64,000 nt of DNA from JAJPKK01 sp963781195 (GCA_963781195.1 CAWAEZ010000011.1:62001-126000), one strand, 5' to 3'; numbered from the stretch's first letter, positions 36,292 to 44,232 are shown. Numbers and translations: made by a program. The notes: generated from the letters alone by a model not told the origin.

Positions 36292-36705
36292 ATGGAACTT
36301 GCTCGACCCAGCCCCCCGTCGGCGGCCGCCGCCACCGTGCTCGTGGCGGAACCCGATGTGCTCGTTCGGCTCATGATCTGCCATTACCTGCGCGAATGCG
36401 GGTATCGGGTGGTCGAGGCGACAAGCGCGGATGAGGCCGTCACCGTCTTGTCCTGCCCCGAGATGCGGATCGACGTCATCCTGTGCGTCGTCGATCTCAC
36501 CGGGGCGATGGATGGATTCGGACTCGCGCGGTGGGCGCGCTCCAGGTTGCCGGGGGTGGACGTGATTCTCGCGGGCAACGGCGTACGCACCTCCGCCGCC
36601 GCCGGCGAGCTCTGCGAGGCGGGGCCGATGGTGAAAAAGCCCTACGACCACCAAATTCTCGCCGATCACATAAAGCGCATACTCGCCGCCCGCGGTCGGA
36701 GGTGA
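36292..36705 (+). CDS. Degenerate single-domain receiver
   Basis: A 137-residue receiver-fold protein co-transcribed with the intact regulator before it. Aligned on GAMDG, the phospho-acceptor position is Val66 (ILCVVDLTGAMDG) instead of Asp. The conserved Thr is Ala (VILAGNG) and the acidic cluster is EPD, while the Lys is kept (VKKPYD). It probably works without phosphorylation, for example as a partner or competitor of its neighbour; an alternative Asp at 68 is two residues out of register. The ATG at 36292 has AGGGCGG about 15 bases upstream, so the start is moderate. Confidence 0.8.
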   Translation: MELARPSPPSAAAATVLVAEPDVLVRLMICHYLRECGYRVVEATSADEAVTVLSCPEMRIDVILCVVDLTGAMDGFGLARWARSRLPGVDVILAGNGVRTSAAAGELCEAGPMVKKPYDHQILADHIKRILAARGRR

Positions 36706-36729
36706 CCTGAGGCACTGCATTCCCAACTC

Positions 36730-37135
36730 AGGGCGGTGGAGGGGGCGCACTCGGCCCGCTGGCAGCGATGCGAGCAACTCTGCGGATCGCCTTGGCAGCC
36801 ACGATGCCGCGCGATCAACAGCGCCAGTCACAACCCCGATGCCCTGGTTTCCTTCTCCCGCTTGCTTGCGGGGGAGGGTAGCGAGGGGGCTCCGGCCCCA
36901 CGGGGTGTCGCATCGAAAGTAGGAGCTTCGCCGGGAGGAGGCGCTGCATTCCCCCTCCCCAACCCTCCCCCGCACGCGGTGGAGGGAGCGCGCTCAGCCG
37001 TGCGGAGTTGCCGTGCGAACAACCCTGCGAATCGGGTTTCCCTCTCCCGCTTGCTTGCGGGGGAGGGTAGGGAGGGGGCTCGCTGCGTCGGCCCCACGGC
37101 GCGCCGAATCGGAAGTGGGGGCTCCGCTGGGAGGC
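36730..37135. repeat. Imperfect tandem repeat, about 189-bp period, with hairpins
   Basis: Two diverged copies of an intergenic element. Each contains CTCCCGCTTGCTTGCGGG followed by GGAGGGTAG (at 36855 and 37044), which folds into a strong hairpin, and flanking GGCCCCACGG and CGGTGGAGG blocks. It resembles the hairpin elements scattered in rhizobial genomes. No gene was found in 36706-37163. Confidence 0.7.
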
Positions 37136-37163
37136 GGTGGTCGCGCGATCGCCGCTCCGTCCG

Positions 37164-37382
37164 TCAGCACACCACCCCGAAATGCTCGAGGGTACGCCTG
37201 CACAACCGCTCGGGGTCGAGTTCTCCGGCCTTGGCGAACTCCACGATCTTGGTCGCGACCAGATCGTTGACCGCGTCGGTCGGCCCCTGGGGACGCATGG
37301 CGGCGCAGGCCTTCTCGTAGGCGAGGTGCATCGCCTCGATCTGCTCGGGCTGGAAGGCGGCGGGATGTGACTTGGCCGGCAT
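37164..37382 (-). CDS. Small conserved hypothetical protein
   Basis: A 72-residue soluble protein, not assigned to a named family. It is mostly helical, with SHPAAFQPEQIEAMHLAYEK followed by TKIVEFAKAGELDPERLCRR. The layout resembles small rhizobial proteins of unknown role. The ATG at 37382 has GGAG seven bases upstream; longer frames start without a site. It is divergent from the second small secreted gene across an AT-rich region. Confidence 0.6.
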   Translation of the reverse strand: MPAKSHPAAFQPEQIEAMHLAYEKACAAMRPQGPTDAVNDLVATKIVEFAKAGELDPERLCRRTLEHFGVVC

Positions 37383-37599
37383 CGCGCGCTCCGGGCGCAG
37401 GCGAGAGCAAGAAGGCGCGGCCCCTTGCCTGCCGAGGGCCGACATTACGCGTTCCCCGAACGTACACAAATTTAGCGACTCTGGGCGACCAACACGTGAA
37501 AGTGAAGCTGGGAGCCAAGGCCAAGATCAAAGATCGTTATGGCAAATTAATGCACGGGCTGAGCCGCGGCGATGCGCACAGCAGCCCTGCCGTATTTTT

Positions 37600-37775
37600 C
37601 GGCATCGTTGTAACAATTCAATGCATTGATATTTATAAGGAATTTACGATAAGCTTGCTTCGGTTAAGGAAATGTGATGCCTGCACGAGGGCCCCTCCGT
37701 AAATTTCGTTGCACGGCAGATTAAATCGGCATAAACATTATATCGGTGATTTATAAATCCACCGTCCGCGCACCG
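37600..37775 (+). promoter_or_regulatory. AT-rich upstream region of small secreted gene, copy 2
   Basis: An AT-rich stretch within the 444-base gap 37383-37826, which has no gene. It contains GCATAAACA at 37729-37737, shared with the copy-1 upstream region (34139-34147), followed in both by TTAT two or fewer bases on. This suggests common control of the two units. Confidence 0.45.
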
Positions 37776-37826
37776 GACCATCGATGACAAGCCGGCCAGA
37801 GGCCGATTCACAAGGGAGAGGCATCC

Positions 37827-38063
37827 ATGCGTCAATTCACCATTGCAGCCGCCACCGTCGCCATCGCAGCCCTCATCGCCGCGGCCCCCGCTTCGGCCGA
37901 GCGCCTTATGGGCGGTCCGATCAAGCAGAACGGCCAGTGCTGGAAGAACAATGCCTCGGGAAGCGAGTTCGACCTGGGGAACGTGGACGGCCTGCCCGCA
38001 AAAGGCCAGCACCCCGGCCACGCGCACCACCCGCCGTCACTCGTGATCGACGTTCGGGGTTGA
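37827..38063 (+). CDS. Small secreted protein, copy 2, frameshifted relative to copy 1
   Basis: A 78-residue reading frame with a signal peptide (MRQFTIAAATVAIAALIAAA, cleavage after ASA) and a mature start ERLMGGPIKQNGQCWKN close to copy 1 at 34201. After residue about 48 the frame differs: GAGTTCGACC here replaces the nine-base GATATGACC of copy 1. The next frame would read TWGTWTACPQKAST and end RRHS, matching the copy-1 tail. So the C-terminal half, including the second Cys, is lost in the annotated frame. It is either a decaying paralog, a sequencing error or a real variant. GGGAGAGG precedes the ATG. Confidence 0.65.
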   Translation: MRQFTIAAATVAIAALIAAAPASAERLMGGPIKQNGQCWKNNASGSEFDLGNVDGLPAKGQHPGHAHHPPSLVIDVRG

Positions 38064-38073
38064 CGACCCATCC

Positions 38074-38102
38074 GGCCCCACAGCACGCTGTGGGGCCTTT
38101 TT
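38074..38102 (+). terminator. Rho-independent terminator after small secreted gene 2
   Basis: GGCCCCACAG pairs with CTGTGGGGCC (38074-38097), followed by five T. It occupies the same place as the terminator of copy 1, between the small gene and the TIR-like gene. Confidence 0.92.
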
Positions 38103-38307
38103 CGTAAACGGCGACCGATTGTTTTCCTAGCTTCCCTCGCAAGGGGCGCAGGGGGCTAGAGACCCGGTCGTGCGGTCGGTGTCGGGGACGAGTGACAAGA
38201 TCCCGGCCGACCAGGTGAGTTTTCGTCGCGTTCATACGCCGACCGCGCAAGGCGCAAGCCTGGACGCGGGGAGGAAAATGCTTACTGACCGGGAGGAGGC
38301 CCCCGCC

Positions 38308-39420
38308 ATGCCATTGCCGGTGCGAACAGCGCTTCCCGACGTCGAGGCGATCTGCGGATATCTGGCGACGCGGCCCGAGGGCGCCAACGCCGGCGAGATG
38401 ACATCTGCTCTCGGCAACGAGGTCGTCGATCCCCGCAAGTTGGCTGCCGTCAGGTTCTGGGGGCTGGTCGATGAGGCTGGCGGCCTGATCCGGCTGACCG
38501 CCCGCGGCCGTCTGGTCGTCCAGGACGGCGGCGCGTATCGGTCCACGGCGCTGGGCCAGGTGGTGGCCGCGATCCCGGCCTATGCGGCCGTGCTCGCACG
38601 CGCGGTGCAGCGCGACGAGACCATGATCCTCGCCCCGGACGTCGCCGCGCTCTGGCACCGCGATTACCGCGACGAGTCCCAGTTCGGCATCCTCAACCAC
38701 CAGATCGTTTGCTTCTTCCGGATCGCCGAGGGGGCAGGGCTCGGACGCCTGCTCGTCGGCAGGAAAGGCCAGCAGACCCGCTTCGAGCTCGCCGATTGCG
38801 CGCGGGCGTTCGTCGATGACTTGCGACGCGGCGCTTCCGATGCGGTGACCGACGGCGCGTTCTCGGGCCGAGCCGCCCCTGCGCGGGCTGCGGCACGCAG
38901 CGGCAACCGCGTCTTCATCACCGGTCACCGGAACAGGAAGATCATCGACCAGCTCAAGGAGCTCGTGACGTTCGGCAAGTTCGAGCCGGTGGTGGCGCGG
39001 GATCGCGACGGGGCGGGGCCTTTTCTTTGCCAGCTTATGGATGAGATGCGCGGATGCGACACCGCGGTCATTCACGTCGGCGCCGATCGGCAAGCGGCCG
39101 CTGCGGGTGCCGTGGCCGGGGAGGTCCTGATCGAGATCGGCGCGGCCATGGCGCTGTACGGCCGCAGTTTCATCCTGCTGCTCCAGGAGGTGGTCGAGCT
39201 GCCGCCCAACCTGCAGGGGTTGTGCGAATGCCGCTACAGCGGCAACGAGCTCACCATTCCGGCGATGATGAAGCTGCTCAAGGCGTTCAACGAGCTGACG
39301 CAGCCGCCTTCATCGCGGCGGCTGTCGATCGCGATCGGGCCCGACCACGTGATGCCGCATCTCATTTCATACCAGCGGAGCGCCCGCGCGGACGAGGCAG
39401 CCGAGTCCACAGTAGAATAG
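38308..39420 (+). CDS. Winged-helix-like plus TIR-like domain protein, copy 2
   Basis: A 370-residue paralog of the protein at 34576, similar along its full length except for the linker (about 170-200). It has the winged-helix-like DVEAICGYLATRPEG, the middle LNHQIVCFFRIAEG, and the TIR-like domain (about 200-318) with RVFITGHRNRK, RGCDTAVIHVG, and VLIEIGAAMALYGRSFILL (Glu276). FITGH is closer to the family FIxHGH signature than copy 1. The start at 38308 has AGGAGG upstream and aligns with copy 1; an ATG at 38278 with GGGGAGG is an alternative. A NAD-cleaving or nucleotide-binding role is inference. Confidence 0.75.
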   Translation: MPLPVRTALPDVEAICGYLATRPEGANAGEMTSALGNEVVDPRKLAAVRFWGLVDEAGGLIRLTARGRLVVQDGGAYRSTALGQVVAAIPAYAAVLARAVQRDETMILAPDVAALWHRDYRDESQFGILNHQIVCFFRIAEGAGLGRLLVGRKGQQTRFELADCARAFVDDLRRGASDAVTDGAFSGRAAPARAAARSGNRVFITGHRNRKIIDQLKELVTFGKFEPVVARDRDGAGPFLCQLMDEMRGCDTAVIHVGADRQAAAAGAVAGEVLIEIGAAMALYGRSFILLLQEVVELPPNLQGLCECRYSGNELTIPAMMKLLKAFNELTQPPSSRRLSIAIGPDHVMPHLISYQRSARADEAAESTVE

Positions 39421-39513
39421 CCTCGCAGGCAGCCGCTCCCGGCGGCGCCTCGCTCGGCTGGACGTCACTGCGGCCGTCCCCCAACGGTCCACGGGGCCGC
39501 GCGATCACCACGC

Positions 39514-40326
39514 TCAATATTTCTCGACGACGAAATTTCTGCCGTGCAGCGATGCCTGATCGTCGTAGTGATCCTTGTTCGACCGCTTCGGCAATTGGAC
39601 GGCCGGACGCGGCACCTTCTTATAAGGGATCAGCGAAAGAATATGCGAGATGCAGTTGAGGCGGGCGCGTCGCTTGTCGTCAGAGCGCACGATGTGCCAC
39701 GGCGCATGCGCGGTGTCGGTCATGTCGAGCATACGGTCGCGCGCGCGCGAATAACCATACCAGCGGCGGTATGACTCCAGATCCATCGGGCTCAGCTTCC
39801 ATTGCCGCAGCGGGTCGCTGATGCGGGCGGCAAACCGCCTCTCCTGTTCTTCCTTGCCGACTTCGAGCCAAATCTTGATGAGGCGGACGCCGCCCTCGAT
39901 GATGACCTGCTCGATCTCCGGACATATTTCGAGGAAACGCCGGTGCGCGGTTTCGTCGACGAAATTCATGACTTGCTCGACGCCGGCACGGTTGTACCAG
40001 CTGCGGTCGAAGATCACGATTTCGCCGGCCGCCGGGAATTGCTCGATGTAGCGCTGCGCGAACAACTGCGTCTTCTGACGTTCCGAGGGGGCCGGCAGCG
40101 CGACCACGCGGAACACCCGCGGGCTGACGCGCTCCGTGAGCGCCTTGATGGTCCCGCCCTTGCCTGCCGCGTCGCGCCCTTCGAAGATGATGATGGTGCG
40201 CAATCCCTTGTGTTTGACCCAGTCCTGCAGGCGGCACAGCTCGACCTGAAGCTTGCGCAGCTCCTTCTCGTAGTCCTTCCGCTTGAGCTTGCCGGTGTGG
40301 CCGTGATCTTTCGCCTTGCCTGGCAT
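39514..40326 (-). CDS. ppk2: Polyphosphate kinase 2
   Basis: A 270-residue PPK2-family kinase that uses polyphosphate to phosphorylate nucleoside diphosphates, or the reverse. The Walker A motif is in FEGRDAAGKGGTIK, Walker B in IVIFDRSWYNRAGVE, and the lid Arg region in YRRWYGYSRARDRML. The size fits single-domain class I PPK2. The ATG at 40326 has AAGGA upstream. A short basic N-terminal tail (MPGKAKDHGHTGKLKRKDY) precedes the fold. The hypothetical gene 40362 lies just upstream on the same strand. Confidence 0.92.
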   Translation of the reverse strand: MPGKAKDHGHTGKLKRKDYEKELRKLQVELCRLQDWVKHKGLRTIIIFEGRDAAGKGGTIKALTERVSPRVFRVVALPAPSERQKTQLFAQRYIEQFPAAGEIVIFDRSWYNRAGVEQVMNFVDETAHRRFLEICPEIEQVIIEGGVRLIKIWLEVGKEEQERRFAARISDPLRQWKLSPMDLESYRRWYGYSRARDRMLDMTDTAHAPWHIVRSDDKRRARLNCISHILSLIPYKKVPRPAVQLPKRSNKDHYDDQASLHGRNFVVEKY

Positions 40327-40361
40327 GGCGGTGGTCCTTTGCACGCGCAACGTCGTCGGCG

Positions 40362-40811
40362 TCATTTCCAGCTCAACGTGATGCCGATGTCGCCCGGTAT
40401 GCCGTTGGGGAAATCGACGACCTCGCATTTCAATTGATAGCCACGCGGCTGCAGGTAGCTCTTCCAGAAGTCGAAGAGTTCTTTTGGCAAGCCGGTGAGA
40501 GTCTCCTCCCACCCCGGCTCCTGCTGATTGATGGCGCGCCCCCGATCGGTACAAAGCGTGTTCGGAAACCGTCCGACCCGAACCTCGGTCAGGCCGTTGT
40601 CGACCGCGCGCTTGATGATGACGGCCGCCCGCTTCATCCGCTCATCATCGGAAACGCCCGACGGATTAGAGAGCCGCGCGAGGAGCTCTCGCTTCTCCGC
40701 CTCGGCGGCATTCTCCTTGCGCAGGAATTCCGTCGCCTTTTCGGCTTCGACCTCGGCGATCCGTCGTCTGCAATCCGCAGCCTTCGGCAGCAGTTCGTCT
40801 ACGACTGTCAT
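40362..40811 (-). CDS. Hypothetical coiled-coil protein
   Basis: A 149-residue protein that I cannot assign. Residues 1-50 form a charged coiled coil (DCRRRIAEVEAEKATEFLRK). The rest is globular, with EVRVGRFPNTLCTDRGRAIN and WKSYLQPRGYQLKCEVVDFP. There is no signal peptide. It is probably co-transcribed with ppk2, 35 bases downstream. Confidence 0.7.
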   Translation of the reverse strand: MTVVDELLPKAADCRRRIAEVEAEKATEFLRKENAAEAEKRELLARLSNPSGVSDDERMKRAAVIIKRAVDNGLTEVRVGRFPNTLCTDRGRAINQQEPGWEETLTGLPKELFDFWKSYLQPRGYQLKCEVVDFPNGIPGDIGITLSWK

Positions 40812-40966
40812 GATGGGCTCCCGGCGTTGTCACGACGACCGGCAGTGTACCGCCAAGAGCCGGACGCGTCCTTTGATCATTCTCAAATGCTGGCGAGGCT
40901 CGGAAAGCCGGATGGCCGCGCGCGGGCCACGAGATCCTGAGCGGGATCTTCTCAAAGTTGCCCGTA

Positions 40967-41773
40967 TCAACGCCGCTGCAGCACCAAGTTGTAGTGCGTG
41001 AACGCCGGTCTTACGAAGGCCGGGATGGCTCGATCGACGAAGCCCAACCGGTCGGCCGCGGGCGTGTTCGGGAAGACGCGAAAATATTCGAGGTCCACCG
41101 GCGCGAGCTGGTAGGGCGCGAAATCGCGGATGAGGGCGGACGGCACGGTGATGCGTTCGTGCCCCCAGGTATGCCCCATGTGATGGATGATGGTCTTGGT
41201 GCCGCGCAGCTTGAAGAGGAACGCCTGCAGCAGCGGATTCCAGCCGTTCGCCTCGGAGAAGATGACGTGACCGCCCGGTGCGACCAGCCGCGCCAGCTTG
41301 GCGACCACCTCGGCGCGCGGCTCGAGATGGTGGAAGCTCTGCTCCAGGAAGATGATGTCGAACGGCGTGGTCTCGTCGGCGTCGAGGATCGAGGTGCGGC
41401 GGAATTCGCAGCGCAGCGTCGCTCCGGTCTCGCGCTCGATGAGGCCGAGCCGCGCCTTGGCGACCGCCTGCAGCTCGGGATCGATGTCGATGCCGGTGAC
41501 GTCGCCGCCCTGTATCGCCGCCCACAGGGACTCGGTGCCGCATCCGCAGCCGACTTCGAGCACCCGCGCCGCGGTGCGGGCTCGGACCAGCCCGATGAGC
41601 TCGCGGCTCTGCCGTGCATACCATCGCCGCACGTAAGGCCCGAAATGCCTGCGGTAGCTGCGGTAGTAATGGTCGAACGTCTTCTGCTCCGCGGGCGGCA
41701 GCACCGCGTTCGACAGCCACCAAGCGAGGAAACCGTCGATCGTGCCGGAGCGGATTTCCGCCAGGGACTGCAT
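40967..41773 (-). CDS. Class I SAM-dependent methyltransferase
   Basis: A 268-residue Rossmann-fold methyltransferase. Motif I is RVLEVGCGCGTESLW, the acidic ribose-binding residue follows in VTGIDIDPE, and motif III lies in FDIIFLEQSFHHLEPR. The C-terminal part (TKTIIHHMGHTWGHERITVP and PYQLAPVDLEYFRVFP) resembles methyltransferases near sugar or lipid genes. The ATG at 41773 has AAAGGA five bases upstream, better than the ATG two codons earlier. The substrate is unknown. Confidence 0.8.
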   Translation of the reverse strand: MQSLAEIRSGTIDGFLAWWLSNAVLPPAEQKTFDHYYRSYRRHFGPYVRRWYARQSRELIGLVRARTAARVLEVGCGCGTESLWAAIQGGDVTGIDIDPELQAVAKARLGLIERETGATLRCEFRRTSILDADETTPFDIIFLEQSFHHLEPRAEVVAKLARLVAPGGHVIFSEANGWNPLLQAFLFKLRGTKTIIHHMGHTWGHERITVPSALIRDFAPYQLAPVDLEYFRVFPNTPAADRLGFVDRAIPAFVRPAFTHYNLVLQRR

Positions 41774-41852
41774 CGTCATCCTTTCAGGTCCGGTCCCTCG
41801 GTAGCGGCTGGCCGGCGCGCTGGCAACCCCGCCGCGAGGCGGGTTCAGGCGC

Positions 41853-42755
41853 TCATTTCGGATGCCGCCCGATGAAGTCGAGCACCGCCCGGTTGAACGC
41901 GTCCGGCTGCTCCCAATACGAAGAGTGGCCGGCCTCGCGCATGACCGCCACCTCGCTCGACGAAATCTGCGCCGCCACCATGCGGATGAGGGCCGGTGCC
42001 GAGTAGAGATCGGCATCGCCGGTGATCAGGAGGGTCGGCACTTTCAGCGCCGCGAGCGTCGCTTCGGAGATTTCGTTGGCGGCCGGTTGGCGGAACGGCC
42101 GGCTGGTGATCGCCTTGTGCTCCAGGTCGAGCCAGAACTTCGCGCCGGCAGGATTGGCGGCCCGGTAGGACGGGCTGAGTTCGCGGAAATCGGCGGGCAG
42201 GTCGGCGAGCCCCTTGGGCCGCAGGCTTTCGTAGAGCTTGACGATCGAGCCGCTGGAAAGTCCGGCCGGATTGGAGCTGATGACGAGGCTCAAGAGGCGG
42301 TCCGGATGCGACACCGCATAGTCCGCCGCAATCGCGCCGCCGGCCGCCGAGCCGACCACGTGGAATTTCTGGACGCCGAGAAATTCGACGAGATCGTGCA
42401 GGTCCTGCGAGGCGACGCCCGGATGATCCTTCGCCACCGGGTCGGAATTGAAATAGGAGCGACGCGAATAGCCGATCACGCGGTAGCCCGCCTTGGCGAA
42501 CGCGGGCTGCTGATAGCTCCAGATCAGTGCGCTCCCGGTGGCGGGGTGGAGCAGCACGATGGGCGGCCCGTCGCCGCCCGTGTCCCAGTACCACAGACGG
42601 GTGTCGGGCAGGATGGCGAGGCCTTCCTTGGCCGGAACCTGCTGTGGAAGCGAGAAAGCCGCGTCGGCGGGTTGGGGCTTGTCTTGAGCGGCGGCGGGGA
42701 AGGCCGCGACGGCTGCGGCGAAGGCGAATGCGATCCAAGACGTCAAACCGGTCAC
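41853..42755 (-). CDS. Exported alpha/beta hydrolase-fold protein lacking the serine nucleophile
   Basis: A 300-residue alpha/beta hydrolase-fold protein with a signal peptide (to about 23, PAAAQ). The oxyanion region is IVLLHPATGSALIW, the acid is in LLITGDADLYS and the histidine in REAGHSSYW. The nucleophile elbow reads VVGSAAGGAIA: the central position of G-x-Ser-x-G is Ala137, with Ser136 out of register. It may therefore be catalytically dead, or use another mechanism. It is upstream of, and on the same strand as, the methyltransferase gene. Confidence 0.78.
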   Translation of the reverse strand: MTGLTSWIAFAFAAAVAAFPAAAQDKPQPADAAFSLPQQVPAKEGLAILPDTRLWYWDTGGDGPPIVLLHPATGSALIWSYQQPAFAKAGYRVIGYSRRSYFNSDPVAKDHPGVASQDLHDLVEFLGVQKFHVVGSAAGGAIAADYAVSHPDRLLSLVISSNPAGLSSGSIVKLYESLRPKGLADLPADFRELSPSYRAANPAGAKFWLDLEHKAITSRPFRQPAANEISEATLAALKVPTLLITGDADLYSAPALIRMVAAQISSSEVAVMREAGHSSYWEQPDAFNRAVLDFIGRHPK

Positions 42756-42988
42756 CGGGTGGCCTCCCTCTGCAGGTCCCGCGAATTATCGGTCCGGCGC
42801 TTTATGGTTCCGCAACGGTCCGGGCGCGGGCGGGCAAGTGTGCAGGATAGACCGATCAGCCGGGCGCTTCACCCTTTCATGTGTCCGCTTGGAGGGCCGC
42901 AACCTGCACAGAAGGGCCGAGTTGTCCCCTCACTTTCGCCGGGCCGACCGTGTTTCCTCCAGCGTCACACAACAGATGGGGAGTTGTG

Positions 42989-43174
42989 ATGGTGGACGTT
43001 GTTGCGTGCGAGATCGAAGCCGGCAGTTGCCTGCGCCTGGCTGAAAAGGAAACCGATCCGGCGGTGAAGGTGCTGCTGCGCAGCATGGCGCGGAGCTGGC
43101 TGGGGCTTGCGGACCAGGCCCCTTTGACCATCATCGGAACCGAGCGGGACATTTCCATCCAGGGGCCGGGCTGA
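42989..43174 (+). CDS. Small conserved hypothetical protein
   Basis: A 61-residue soluble protein with helical content (CLRLAEKETDPAVKVLLRSMARSWLGLADQ). It resembles the small proteins of unknown function found in many copies in rhizobial genomes. GGGGAG lies six bases upstream of the ATG. Confidence 0.6.
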   Translation: MVDVVACEIEAGSCLRLAEKETDPAVKVLLRSMARSWLGLADQAPLTIIGTERDISIQGPG

Positions 43175-43199
43175 GCCGAGCCGGATCGGGGTGCAGCCG

Positions 43200-43227
43200 G
43201 CCGGCAAAAAAAAAGCCGGCGACTTTT
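43200..43227 (+). terminator. Possible weak terminator
   Basis: GCCGGC, nine A, GCCGGC, then GAC and four T, 25 bases after the small gene at 42989. The stem is short and the loop is a run of A, so this is tentative. Confidence 0.35.
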
Positions 43228-43326
43228 CGGGGGAGATCATCAAAGATTTGGAGGCGAGCCAATTCACCTTGGAAACGATCGCGCTCTCAGAGAGGGCCGC
43301 TGCGGCCCTCGCACCCCCGGATCCTC

Positions 43327-44232
43327 ATGCGGCTGACTTTCGTGACCGTCGACGTTTTCACCGACCGGCAGTTCGGCGGCAATCCGCTCGCCGTGGTTCT
43401 CGACGCGGGCGGCCTGTCGTCGGCGCAGATGCAGGCGATCGCGGCGGAGTTCAACCTCGCCGAGACGACGTTCGTGCTTCCGCCCGAGGACGCTGCGCAC
43501 ACTGCACAGGTCCGCATTTTTACGCCGCGCGCGGAAATGCCGTTTGCGGGCCATCCCAATGTGGGCACCGCGTTCGCGCTGGCGCGGGAAGGCGAGAGCC
43601 AGGGCCGGTCCGCCGGCGACACCATGATCTTCGAGGAGGTCGCGGGCCTCGTTCGGATGGAGCTGACGCGGCGGGGCGCGGCCGTCGCCGGTGCAAGCCT
43701 CGCTGCGCCGCAGCCGCTCGCGGTCGGGGAGGCGGTGGCGCCGGAGGTGGTGGCCGAGGCCTGTGGCATCGCCGTCACCGCCATCGAGACGCGCGACCAT
43801 GGGCCGGTGATCGCGAGCTGCGGCGCGCCGTTCGTGTTCGCGGAATTGAAGGACCGGCACGCGCTCGCCGCGGCGCAGCCCCGTGCCGACGTGTTCGCGC
43901 GCGAACTGGCGCGGGAGCGCGCGACCGGCATTCATCTTTATGTCCAGGCCGGCGCCGAAGGCGCCGACATCCACTGCCGGATGTTCGCGCCGCTCCATGG
44001 CATCCCCGAAGATCCCGCGACCGGCAGTGCCAGCGTCGCCCTCATCGGCCTGCTTGCCCAGTTGCGGCCGGAGCCCGACCTCGATCTGCGCAAGGTGATC
44101 GCCCAAGGGTTCGACATGGGGCGGCCGAGCCTGCTCGAGGCCCGGGCGGTCAAGGCCGCCGGCGCGGTGACCGCGACCTTCGTCGGCGGCACCTGCGTCC
44201 CGGTCATGCGGGGCACGATCGACCTCGCCTGA
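43327..44232 (+). CDS. PhzF-family isomerase/epimerase
   Basis: A 301-residue protein of the PhzF family (diaminopimelate epimerase fold, two similar halves). The catalytic Glu is in FNLAETTFVLP, and family motifs include VFTDRQFGGNPLAVV, EMPFAGHPNVGTA and PEDPATGSASVAL. No phenazine genes are around, so a general isomerase role is more likely. The start at 43327 is the only good ATG. Confidence 0.88.
   Translation: MRLTFVTVDVFTDRQFGGNPLAVVLDAGGLSSAQMQAIAAEFNLAETTFVLPPEDAAHTAQVRIFTPRAEMPFAGHPNVGTAFALAREGESQGRSAGDTMIFEEVAGLVRMELTRRGAAVAGASLAAPQPLAVGEAVAPEVVAEACGIAVTAIETRDHGPVIASCGAPFVFAELKDRHALAAAQPRADVFARELARERATGIHLYVQAGAEGADIHCRMFAPLHGIPEDPATGSASVALIGLLAQLRPEPDLDLRKVIAQGFDMGRPSLLEARAVKAAGAVTATFVGGTCVPVMRGTIDLA

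Noticed and set aside
36730..37135. CRISPR array
   Set aside because: Only two diverged long repeats with no regular short repeat and unique spacers, and no cas genes.
43200..43227. Poly-A run as a sign of a frameshift or slippery site
   Set aside because: It lies outside any gene; a weak terminator loop is the simpler reading.
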